Assembly (NCBI RefSeq): GCF_019393635.1
Contig: NC_057866.1
Coordinates: 170,842,403 to 170,906,402 of the forward strand
Source of the DNA: Dromiciops gliroides
Lineage: Eukaryota > Chordata > Mammalia > Microbiotheria > Microbiotheriidae
Length of the DNA stretch: 64,000 bases
Direction of reading: 5' to 3'
Shown: piece by piece, positions 54,919 to 64,000 of the stretch
How positions within the stretch are numbered: the stretch's first letter is position 1
Layout: every line of letters starts with the position of its first letter
Notes under the pieces: generated by a model
The model's input: only the letters and a program-made list of their open reading frames with translations
Databases searched by the model: none
Told to the model about the DNA's origin: nothing
Position numbers and translations under genes: made by a program

Positions 54919-56215
54919 TCATCTCATCTCACCTCACTTTCACCCTATCAATCCTCAAAATCTTCTGATTACCACTTCCTCTAATCCACTCTCCCTTCCA
55001 TCAGCCCACCTGCTTTCTTATGCCTCCCCCCTTCTACTTTCCTGTAGGGTAAGGTATATTTCTATACCGAACTGAGTATTTATGTTATTCCCTTTTAACC
55101 AATTCTGATGAGAGTAAAGTTCAAGTGCTCTCACCTACCTCCCCCATCTTCCCCTCCACTGCAAAAGCTCTCTCAATGCCTCTCTTATGTGAGATAATTT
55201 ACCCCATCCTACCTCTCCATTCTCATAGAGCATTCTTTTCTCACCTTTAATTTTATTTTTAAAGACATCATCCCATCATATTCAACTCATACCAATGCCC
55301 CCTATCTATGTATACTCCTTCTAACTGCTCTAATAATGAGAGTTCTTAAGAGTAACAAATATTGTTTTCCCATGTAGGAATACAGAGTTTAATCTTATTT
55401 AATTCATTATTATTTCTCTTTCCTATTTCCCTTTTCATGCTTCTCTTGAGTCATATTTGAAAGTAAAATTTTCTCTTCAGCTCTGGTCTTTTCATCTGCA
55501 ATGTTTGAAAGTCTTCTGTTTCATTAAATATTCATTTTTCTCCCTGAAAGATTATGCTCACTTTGGCTAGGTAGGTTATTCTTCATTGTAATCATAACTC
55601 TTTTGCCTTCCAGAATATCATAATCTAAGCCCTTTGACTCTTTAATGTAGAAGCTACCACTGTGTTTTTGTACCACTTTTTCCATTTGACTGACTCTTTT
55701 TAAGTTCTTTTCTTGAGTGAATTTGTGTGCCTCTTTTACCATTTGGCAATTGTTTTTTAAGGTGGTATTTCTTCATTAGTTTTTTTCTTTTCATAATTTT
55801 GTTTCATCACTCTTTTCTTTCACCAATATTTCAGTCCACTGCCCTCTGGTCTCTTTAACTCAGGAATTCTTGTTGGGCTTATGTCTATTTTTATTTTTTC
55901 TTTGAGGCTTCAAATATAACTGTATTCATATTGTTGTCTCCTTTTCAGCTTGTGTCTTGATATTTCCTGCCTCCATAATAGCTTTTTATGGTCAGGTTCT
56001 TTTCTGTGTTGTTTGTTCATTATTACAGCCAATTTCTTGACTTTGAACTTTATGTTAAAATTAGGCTCTGCTCATCAGGGTATAGGAAGGCTTCAGGCTA
56101 TTTCTTACTGCTGTTTTCAGAGCTAGTTCTGGATAATCTTTAAGTGTTTGGTGCTTCTAAGGTGATATTACTGGGGGAACAGTATGATCATTGCTTTCTG
56201 GGTCAACACTCTGGT
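53737..56215 (-). mobile_element. Second half-L1 (HAL1-like) element
   Basis: Minus-strand order: leader (56215 to about 55900), ORF1-related (about 55750-55400), linker (about 55000-54815), then directly ORF2 C-terminal region and 3' UTR (54810-53737). The whole endonuclease and reverse transcriptase are missing. Leader sequence (TTGACTTTGAACTTTATGTT) is shared with the element at 3655-6945 and not with the full-length L1. Confidence 0.72.
54875..54914. repeat. CT dinucleotide microsatellite
   Basis: About twenty CT units in the linker of the half-L1, next to short TTGTTC and CATCT repeats. Confidence 0.95.
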
Positions 56216-56351
56216 CTTCAGCCAAGAAGGGTTCCTTGTTCTCCTGCAGCCACAAGCACTAGTGCTCCCCTCTGTCCTGGAATTGTGACCTGGCCCCTAC
56301 TCCTTACTACACTATATAGATAGCCTTCTTCTGTAGTGCCTGTTTTACTGT

Positions 56352-56605
56352 ACATTTGAGGCAGATAGATGGTGAAGTAGAGTATTGGATATGGAGAAAG
56401 GAAGATCACCTGAGTTCAAATGTGACCTCAGATAGTTACTTGCTGAATGACCCTGAGCAAGTCACTTTTTTTTTGTCTGTTTCCTCAACTGCAAAATAAG
56501 TGCTTACCACCCAGAGTTGTTTTGAGGATCAAATGAAATATTTGTAAAGCAGTTAGCATAGTGCCTGACACATTAGGTAATAGATAAATGCTTATTCTTC
56601 TTTCC
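56352..56605 (+). mobile_element. MIR / CORE-SINE
   Basis: CACCTGAGTTCAAATGTGAC, TTTCCTCAACTGCAAAATAAG, GAGTTGTTTTGAGGATCAAAT. Confidence 0.8.
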
Positions 56606-57324
56606 CTTATGGTATCTGGTTTGCAAGATACATTTGGGCAGTTTCTGTATGCCTATTCTTTTTTGGTTTAAATCCTCCTAGAAAAGGTTCAAAAGAGTCT
56701 ATCTAGTCAAATATATTTCTACCACTTCTTATCCCCCGTAGAATCTAGCCTTACACAAGGTTAGATACTCAACTGTTTGCTGCTTGTTGGAGAAAAAAGT
56801 TGTAGTAATAGTCTCTAGAGCTGAGTTTACAAAGAGAATCATTAATTTACAAATAATGTAAAAAGGTCATAAGTCTAAAAAATAAGAGGTTTCATTTTAT
56901 TTTCTTTTGGGGGTAGTTTGAGAGAAAATATTAGCTTTGTACCTTTTCTCCTAACTTGGCTTATTTCTGACTGTGGGGGAGAATGCTGCTGCATCTGTCT
57001 GATTCAAGCACAGGTTACTGTTAAATGAGAATAAGTTGTCAACTACATAATGGAAGTGAATTCTAATGGTGTGGGCTCCCCTGTTCCCCCCACACATACG
57101 ATTTCCTCTAGTCACACAAAAATCCTCAAGAAAAATGAGCTTTTCCTTTTAGAAAGGTCTGCCCTGTCTTCCAAATTCCCTCAGCTTCTGGGCAGTGTAG
57201 CCTTTATAGATGGGAAGTAGCAATTGTCTGTCCATTCCAAATGTACAATGATGCCACAGTATCTATCCTTAAAGCCCTTTCTGATTGACTTCTTTGTGAG
57301 GCAGGTAGACCAAGAGGTTTGTCC
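56606..57324. other. Apparently unique DNA
   Basis: Nothing recognised. Confidence 0.4.
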
Positions 57325-58150
57325 AAATCAGTTCAACTACATTCACAAAGCCATTTAAACACTTCTTATGTGCAAAGCACTATGCTAGGTGCTGGTGATA
57401 TAAATACAGAAATTAAACAATTTCTGCTCTCAAGACACTTACATTCTACTTGGGAATACAAAATGGATACAGAGAAATAAATACAAAAGAATTTCTCCGA
57501 GGTGGGAATACAACACTAAGGACTTGGGGGTGGGGAAGGGCTTAGCAAAATCCTAGGCACCAGAGTTAAGCCTAAAGGGAACTAGGATTTCTGGGAGGTG
57601 GAGCTGGGGAAGAGAAGTGATTGTGACCCTGTTTCAAAAGTCAAGGGGGAGATGGAGCATCATGAAGGGAGAAGAGCAGATCAGTTTGTCTGGAATATAC
57701 AATTTGTAAAGGGAGAATATGAAATCAGTTTGGAATGGCTGAAGTTTAATGCTCCCCCATCTTTCACAGTCTGCCTCTTGCCTAACAGGGGGCTTTATAT
57801 TTCGTCCTACATGATAGAAAGCTCCCGTGATAGAAAATGACTGGCCGAAAAGGAAGCGTGCTTTAGGAATATTGGTTTGGAAGCTCTGTGGAGGATGGAT
57901 TGAAAAGGGAAGAGATGGGATTTAGGGAGGCCAATTAGGAGGCTATTTATAATAACTTAGGTAGGAATGGTGAGGGCCTGAATTAGGGTGGAGAACAGAT
58001 AAGAGGCAGGCTATGGAGGTAGAATGGACAAGATTTGGCAAATGAGGGAAAGTGAAAAAGTTGAGGATGATTCTGAGGCTGCAAACCTGGGTAACTGGAG
58101 GAATGGTGGTACTCTTGACGGAAAAAGGAAAGTTAATAAATAATGAGTCC
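57325..58150 (-). mobile_element. L2 LINE fragment
   Basis: The 3' end (TATGTGCAAAGCACTATGC) and internal segments (GGAGGCTATTTATAATAAC, GTAGAATGGACAAGATTTGG) follow the L2 minus-strand order. The latter encodes the L2 C-terminal stretch seen as PPFLQLPRFAASESSSTF. Confidence 0.75.
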
Positions 58151-58164
58151 AATCATTACTGAAA

Positions 58165-60310
58165 AAAAATACACATTTACTATTCAGTAGAGGGGAGTTT
58201 GCAAAACTCTGAGGAAGATTATGCAAATCTTTAATGTTAAGACTACAACATATTACTACAACCATGAAATCTCACAGACAGAAAGCTTTACAGCCCCAAA
58301 CAGAACATACTGCTAAACATTAAGATTGAATCTTTGTCATACTGGCAACACAGTCTTATATATCTTGAACAACATGTCAGCTTCTGTTTATTTGTTGATC
58401 TTTTCAGAATTTAGTGATATCCTTCAGGTGACTACTGATAAAACACTCACTAGATGCAGGGTTTCTCTGGTTTAAAGTTTTTTTTAAAAAGTTATCTTCC
58501 TTAAAACATACTGTTAATTCCCAGAGCAATCCTGCTGATCTTGCAAATATTTCACACGCCCTATGGAATGAAATCATCAGTGTATTCTCTTAAATTCCCA
58601 AATGGTAGTCTGAAGGATGAATAATGTTTTTAACCTGCAGTGTTACTGGAAGGCTTAGCCCAAGAGCCACTTCTATCCCGCTATGTTGTCGAACACAGTT
58701 GTGTAAAAGTTTGAATAAAATTGATGCTATACAAAATCCTACTTCATTCAACTAGTGATAACAACTACATTGGATAGTTGCACCACCACCTTTAAAACCA
58801 CCAATTTCTTCACGACGTGAATTTCTTTGGACAGCTAAACTTGCTCTTTGGCTGTGAGAGTATAAAAACACTTTTTATAAGGCTGATTCAATACCAGAAT
58901 CTTGCTAGACTTTACATTTTCCCTACTACTTTCTATGTATTCCATTCTGGACTAAAGCAACACTGTAATTGTGAGTGCATATATTTCATCTGTTTCTAGT
59001 TAGGTCAGTTAGTTGAAAAAGAAAAGCAAGACCAAAAAAAAAAAAATCCCATGGTGCTAATGAATCCAAAGGGTTGTATGCAGGGGAAGATGGTTCTATT
59101 GCCAACCCGTGCACACATGTCCTTGGCCAGCAAGCTTTCAAATGCATGCTCCTAGTCACAAGGAGGACCCAGAAAGATGGCACAAGAATTGCCACTGTCA
59201 AATTTACTGCCTTCTTGGAAAATATTATTAATGGCGCTGTCTTTGAACTCCTGTGGAATTTTCTTGACAAATGGATAAAGACAATACTATAGTATTACTG
59301 AGAACTTAGTCCCTCTGGGTAATTACGGAACAAGAAAGAAAGTGAGAAAGAACAGGAGGGGTTTTTAAAAAGTGCTTGTGACTGTCACTTGAACCCAGAA
59401 CAGAGGTGTTAAAGTGCACTTATTTTTAAAAACTGCAAGTTTTTTTTGGGGGGTAATGAGGGGAAAGAGGAAGATGGTTTTTTTAAAGAGAAGATTTGAG
59501 GATTATTAGTTTGATAGAGCAACTGTCTCCACTCACCAAAAATTAACTTGGCATAGTTACAAAATTATTCAGTGCAAATATAATAGCTTTAAGATAAAGG
59601 AAATATTACATAGATTTTCCAGTGAATAAATATGAAAAAGGAGACCTTAAAGCACTATCATTTTACATATTTAAATAGCACCTCGATAATCAGTACCTTT
59701 AGAGTTTGCAAAAGAAAATGATTCTGTTTCATAAAGGGATAAGAGATATACATATTCACCAAGACTAAAGTCATCTAATTGTGGAGAAATTTAAGGACAT
59801 GATAGGAGATCTGTTTTTTTGTCTAAATGGAAACAATCTGTTTCTTGGCTTTTGAGGAAACCTGCTTATCTATAGTCCGTATAGTGCTTTCATCATCAAA
59901 CTCCAAACTACCTTTTCTATTACAGCAGACTTCTGGAATTGCAATTTAAATAGAATTTCCATTCTAAAACCAAAATATACAAGGTATGTTCAGAAACCCC
60001 TTTTACATTGGTTACTGTTAAACAAGGATTGGACAGCACTGGAAGTAGAATTGTCAATAATTTTTTGTTGGTGCAAGTTTTCTTGGAGAAGTCCATCGAG
60101 GAAATGATTCAGATGCATAAAGAACAAGATGTTTCTTTTGTTTTCTGTCATGTTTTTGGTTTTTTTCCTTCTTCTCCTAAAAACAAAACAGAAGGCTGTA
60201 ACTATTCTATAATGCTATTAATAATCACTTTTATAAAAGAGCTTTACAATTCAAACTATCCAAGTTATTTCCTCTGACTTACACAAAACAAGCTGGGGAG
60301 GCATGCAATG
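58165..60310. other. Longest apparently repeat-free stretch
   Basis: No SINE, LINE or LTR signature was seen over about 2.1 kb. Plus-strand frames at 59074-59292 (72 codons) and 60008-60277 (89 codons) match no family I recognise and lack splice or promoter support, so they are not called as genes. An A-run lies at 59034-59046. Confidence 0.45.
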
Positions 60311-60324
60311 CATGTACTAGTGTT

Positions 60325-60415
60325 TTCATTTTAAGATGAAGAATCAGAGGCTCAGAAATGTCCAATGATAAGCAAATTCTCCCAGGTAGTAAGTGGTAGA
60401 GCCAGGACTCAAACT
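60325..60415 (-). mobile_element. MIR 5' part
   Basis: AGATGAAGAATCAGAGGCTC, GTGGTAGAGCCAGGACTCAAA. Confidence 0.65.
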
Positions 60416-60477
60416 CAGGTTAGCAAAATACATGGAATTGAACACTGATTAACTGTGAAGCTTAGTCCACTGCTCTA
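60411..60477 (+). repeat. 67-bp direct repeat, copy 1
   Basis: Contains AGCAAAATACATGGAATTG and recurs with few mismatches at 61017-61084. Confidence 0.85.
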
Positions 60478-60701
60478 CACATAATATTGCCAATTAGCAG
60501 GGATTCAGAATATAGACTATGTGTATATAAATTTTTGTTAATAAATTTTACCAACTAATAAAAATTTTAAATTTGCCTTTTGTCCTAGAAAAGGCTTTTG
60601 TGTTTTAGGGCTTTTTTTTTTTATAAGAAGAAAAACTACATTAAAATTCTGGACAAAAGTCCATTTACATGGTGACATGGTGGTAACATTTTTGAGATTT
60701 T

Positions 60702-60722
60702 ATATATATATATATATATATA
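60702..60722. repeat. TA dinucleotide run
   Basis: About ten TA units. Confidence 0.9.
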
Positions 60723-61016
60723 GTGGAAATGGGAAATTCTTCAACTAAATAAAACTATATACCATATACATAATAAAATATCTGAAGGAAAAATACCAAA
60801 TAGATAAATGTAGATTATGTTTGATTCATATACAAAAGAGTATTTTTCCAGAAGAAATCAAATTTTAAAAACAAATAATCTTTATGTAATATAAGATATA
60901 TAGAATAATTTAATCAGATGAAAGATGCTTTATTTTGGTTATCCATATATCCTATAAAACTTCCATTTTGCTTTTTCATTTTTTTATTTGATTAAATTTC
61001 ATTGATTAAATAAAAC

Positions 61017-61084
61017 AAACTCAGGTAAGCAAAATACATGGAATTGAACACTGATGAATTGTGAAGCTCAGGCCACTGCTCTAT
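61017..61084 (+). repeat. 67-bp direct repeat, copy 2
   Basis: Matches 60411-60477, beginning at AAACTCAGGT and ending at CCACTGCTCTATA. Confidence 0.85.
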
Positions 61085-61499
61085 AGATACAAATATAAAT
61101 GTACAGATATTATATATCTATACCTATCTCTCTATATTTTTTCCTTTTCCTTTTAAATTTGATTTAATTTGGACAAAATGCTATTGCCTGCCTGTATGCT
61201 TATGATGTCAAAATATTCTTATTATCCAAATATGCTGATAATACAGATCAAATTAAGCATACTCTTAACTATATTGTGATGCTAAAACAATTGTCTCACC
61301 AGTATATGGTAAGCTAAATAGTATCCTAAGGTTTGAAAGAACTAATATATTTCCTTAGGTACCCAATTTATTATCAAGAAATGACACATTTGGGAGAGGA
61401 AAAATTCTGGAACTAGACAGAATAAAAGTGTGTACATACATTAGAAGGTGGTTGTGAAGATTAATTATATGACTTAAAATGATAATTAAATGCAATTTC
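61085..61499. other. AT-rich, nothing recognised
   Basis: No signal. Confidence 0.4.
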
Positions 61500-61870
61500 C
61501 TAAGGACATCTGTGACACAGCCTGCCATCCAACTCAAATCAACAGATATTTCTGATGTGCCTAATATGGGGCAAAGCACTTGTCAGTTGTTAAAAGAGCA
61601 GTTTCAGTAGGGAAGTAGGATCAAAAGGCCAACTGTAAAGAATTGATGAATAGGTTGTGTGGAAGTAGAGGCAGGGAGCATAAATAACTATGTGTATGGC
61701 AATGAAATAGAGGACAGATGTAGAATGATAGCTTGCTAGGGGTCAACACAAGTTTAAAAATTATTATTATTAACAATAACCTGAACATGTTTTGAAGGCT
61801 GAGGGGACAGAGGAGAGAATAAAAGATGGGGTAAGAGCCTGGAGAAGATGATGACACAGAAGAGTAATGA
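61500..61870 (-). mobile_element. L2 fragment (diverged)
   Basis: AGAGCAGTTTCAGTAGGGAAG, TAAAGAATTGATGAATAGG and ACATGTTTTGAAGGCTGAGG parallel the L2 copies at 20500 and 47540. Confidence 0.5.
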
Positions 61871-62309
61871 GGTATGCTATAGGGAAGAGCCTAGAATATA
61901 GCGAAATAACAGTGATGGTTCCAGAGAAGAACAGCAAGGTGAATCAAATATGCAGATCTCATTAGATTATGTCATCTGCCCTTGTGTCCTGTGTGCTCTC
62001 TGCTAAATACATTAAATCTTATCTTCCCATGAGGCCAGGAAGCGTCATACACAGGAAAGCAGCGGCAAGTACTCTGTATAAAAGAAATTATGAATTCTGA
62101 GTGCTTTCCTTTTCTATACATCTCTCAAAAATGCTTCAAAACCAGACCCTATTCTTTCTTCCTTTTCTATAGTCTCTGACAAAAGGATGATCCTTCCCAA
62201 GGCCAACCCCTCTGTGTTTTTGATTCTGTCTTCTCTCAGAAACTGCCATTCTTGATTATTTACTTGCTCTCTCATCTTCAATCTCTCACTCCTGGCAAAT
62301 GTAGCATGG

Positions 62310-62530
62310 GAGACCACTGGACAGGGATTCAAGGAAACCTTAGTCTGTTTTCAGGAAGACCTTACCTCAGATATTTACTAGCTGTGTGACTGTGAGAAAG
62401 TGAATTAACTTCTATGAGTTTCTTCATCTGAAAAACGGGGATAATAATAGTACCTACTTGAATTAATGCATACAACACACTTTCAAATCTTAAGGAGCTA
62501 TGTAAATAGCTAGCAATAATAATTATTATT
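62310..62530 (+). mobile_element. MIR
   Basis: TTACTAGCTGTGTGACTGTG, TTTCTTCATCTGAAAAACGG and AATAATAGTACCTACTTG. Confidence 0.75.
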
Positions 62531-62777
62531 TTCATTCTCATCTTTTTTGATGAGGTTCAAATAGAAAAGGTCCTTAGACAAGTTGTTCTCCTGATATTTC
62601 ATTATATTCAGGGTTCTGCCAACTACTGGTCCAGGTGGACAAAATAAATGCCTTCCCTAATTGTATTAGGGTGCAATAGCTTATCCTCTGAAAGCATCCT
62701 TGGTACTAGTCTCGTAGTAGATAGGACAACAAAGATACCCACATCTTTTTATTTTGAAAACTTTTCATTTCATGTAG

Positions 62778-62931
62778 CCTTTTGTTTGTTTTTGGTGGGT
62801 CAATGAGGGTTAAGTGACTTGCCCAGGGTCACACAGCTAGTAAGTGTCAAGTGTCTGAGGCTGGATTTGAACTCAGGTCCTCCTGAATCCAGGGCCAGTG
62901 CTTTATCCACTTTGTGCCCTCTAGCTGCCCC
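62778..62931 (-). mobile_element. Marsupial SINE
   Basis: Complete minus-strand copy. A perfect 12-bp target duplication CATTTCATGTAG lies at 62766-62777 and 62932-62943. Confidence 0.96.
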
Positions 62932-62943
62932 CATTTCATGTAG

Positions 62944-63715
62944 TTTTGCTGAGTATTTAGGATATGCAAACCTCTTGTTAAAAATTTTTATGAATCAATT
63001 ATTCAGTCCAGGATACTGCAGGTCAATGATGATAGTTTAGCACCTGTAGAATTTATTGGTTGTATTGCACAGGATAATCTGAGGACTGTATTTGTATTAC
63101 GGAGATTTATTATTTGACCATCCATAAAAGATAGTGAATTTCTGATGCATAAATCTAGACACCAGGTCATATCTAGCTGGTATTTATTAGACAGGCGCAA
63201 TTTTTTTACGGATTCCAGTGAGGTGTTACAGGCTTCTCCACTGTTTCCTTGGATAATTTACTGGGCTGTAAGCTCATCTTCTGGATACTCAATGATAACA
63301 TCAAAAGGACAACCCTGGTGGCAGACAGAACAACCACAATGATATGTACCTTGCCTTCTTCACATAGTTTTGACTTCTCCAACTACGTCTCTATATTTTA
63401 TAAGCTTTTCATTTGCTGTCATTTGACAATTAGGAATACTATGCATGGTGACATCTATTAAAAACCATTGTTAAGTTTTTATCAATGTTATGTCTCAGCA
63501 GTGGTGGACGACAGTTTTGTCTATAATATTTCAGACCTAATAGAGTTTACTAGTTGAGTTCTCAATGATGCTGTGAGGTTTGCATGGCTTCCAGCATTTC
63601 CTTGCATAGTTTGCATTAAGTACAGGCAACCTTTTCATAATTCCTTGCAGTAATGGCCTAGTCCTGAATTGCTCTCATAAACCTCTGTTTCTGTAAACAA
63701 AAATAAATAACAGAC
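62944..63715. other. Apparently unique DNA
   Basis: Nothing recognised. Short overlapping frames on both strands only. Confidence 0.4.
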
Positions 63716-64000
63716 ATTTGAAGAGGACAGAGCAGGTCAGAAAATGTCAGGCTCTCCAAATTTCTCCTCAAAACAAGACAGAATGGCAGAAATAAATAAA
63801 AGGCCTCCCTAGAGGAGAGGGCATAGTCCCAGCGAAGGGAAAACGCACCTCTAGGAAGACTCTACTGCATCACAAACAGAAAGCCCTGTGGGCAGCTGGG
63901 TCTGGAGGCAGTCTCACAGCAGAAATTTTCACCTTACAGACAGTGTGGACAACTGAGTAGAGGAAGACTGATGGACTCTTTGGTGTCTTGTGATGCCAGG
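63716..64000 (+). other. Possible LINE or ERV leader running off the window
   Basis: GC-richer than its surroundings, with AGGCCTCCCTAGAGGAGAGG and AGCAGAAATTTTCACCTTACAG. Its style resembles a marsupial L1 5' leader, but I cannot align it with the leaders in this window. Confidence 0.3.

Noticed and set aside
59074..59292. 72-codon frame with an RRTQKDGTRIATVKF stretch, considered as a processed gene copy
   Set aside because: No recognisable parent protein, no clear poly(A) tail on its own strand at its end, and no target duplication seen.
60008..60277. 89-codon plus-strand frame considered as a small gene
   Set aside because: Ordinary composition for the AT-rich surroundings and no family, splice or promoter evidence.

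Overview
The window looks like intergenic or intronic DNA from a marsupial (metatherian) nuclear genome. The main clue is at least seventeen copies of one tRNA-derived SINE of the marsupial WSINE/opossum SINE1 type. These carry a Pol III A-box-like GGCGCAGTGG, a B-box-like GAGTTCAAATC, and a tail ending in ...AACCCCAATTGCC. MAR1-type CORE-SINEs, MIRs, many L2 LINEs, RTE- and CR1/L3-like pieces and marsupial L1s are also present. The species cannot be fixed from the sequence. I see no host protein-coding exon, rRNA, tRNA gene or CRISPR array. Long reading frames are either relics inside transposons or low-complexity tracts.

Layout. 1-3650: old SINE, MIR, L2 and RTE-like fragments. 3655-6945: an L1-related element on the minus strand that lacks most of ORF2 (half-L1 type) and carries a young SINE. 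6946-11118: L2, MIR and SINE fragments and a long CTTTT tract. 11131-18092: a full-length but dead L1 on the minus strand with 5' UTR, ORF1, endonuclease, reverse transcriptase, C-terminal region and 3' UTR, interrupted by two SINEs. 18093-27050: L2 remnants, one of them split by a solo LTR at 20676-21294. 27055-30775: a complete LTR element on the minus strand with two 358-bp LTRs that read as identical, a 4-bp target duplication and about 3.0 kb of internal sequence without recognisable pol. 30780-43585: mostly old repeats and apparently unique DNA. 43586-48420: a nest of L2 copies, LTRs, SINEs and microsatellites, including a 45496-45942 solo LTR and an L2 with a recognisable reverse-transcriptase stretch. 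48421-53735: SINEs, MIR, CR1/L3-like DNA and a TTCC tract. 53737-56215: a second half-L1-type element. 56216-64000: sparse repeats and the longest SINE-free stretch of the window (58165-62310).

There is no operon-like or cooperating gene set. The biology visible here is transposition. L1 machinery would have mobilised the SINEs, which is consistent with their poly(A) tails and 8-19 bp target duplications. An endogenous retrovirus group with related LTRs has inserted at least four times, once very recently as a pol-less, presumably trans-mobilised element. That element is the best candidate for something not yet described. I found no evidence for a novel defence or metabolic system.
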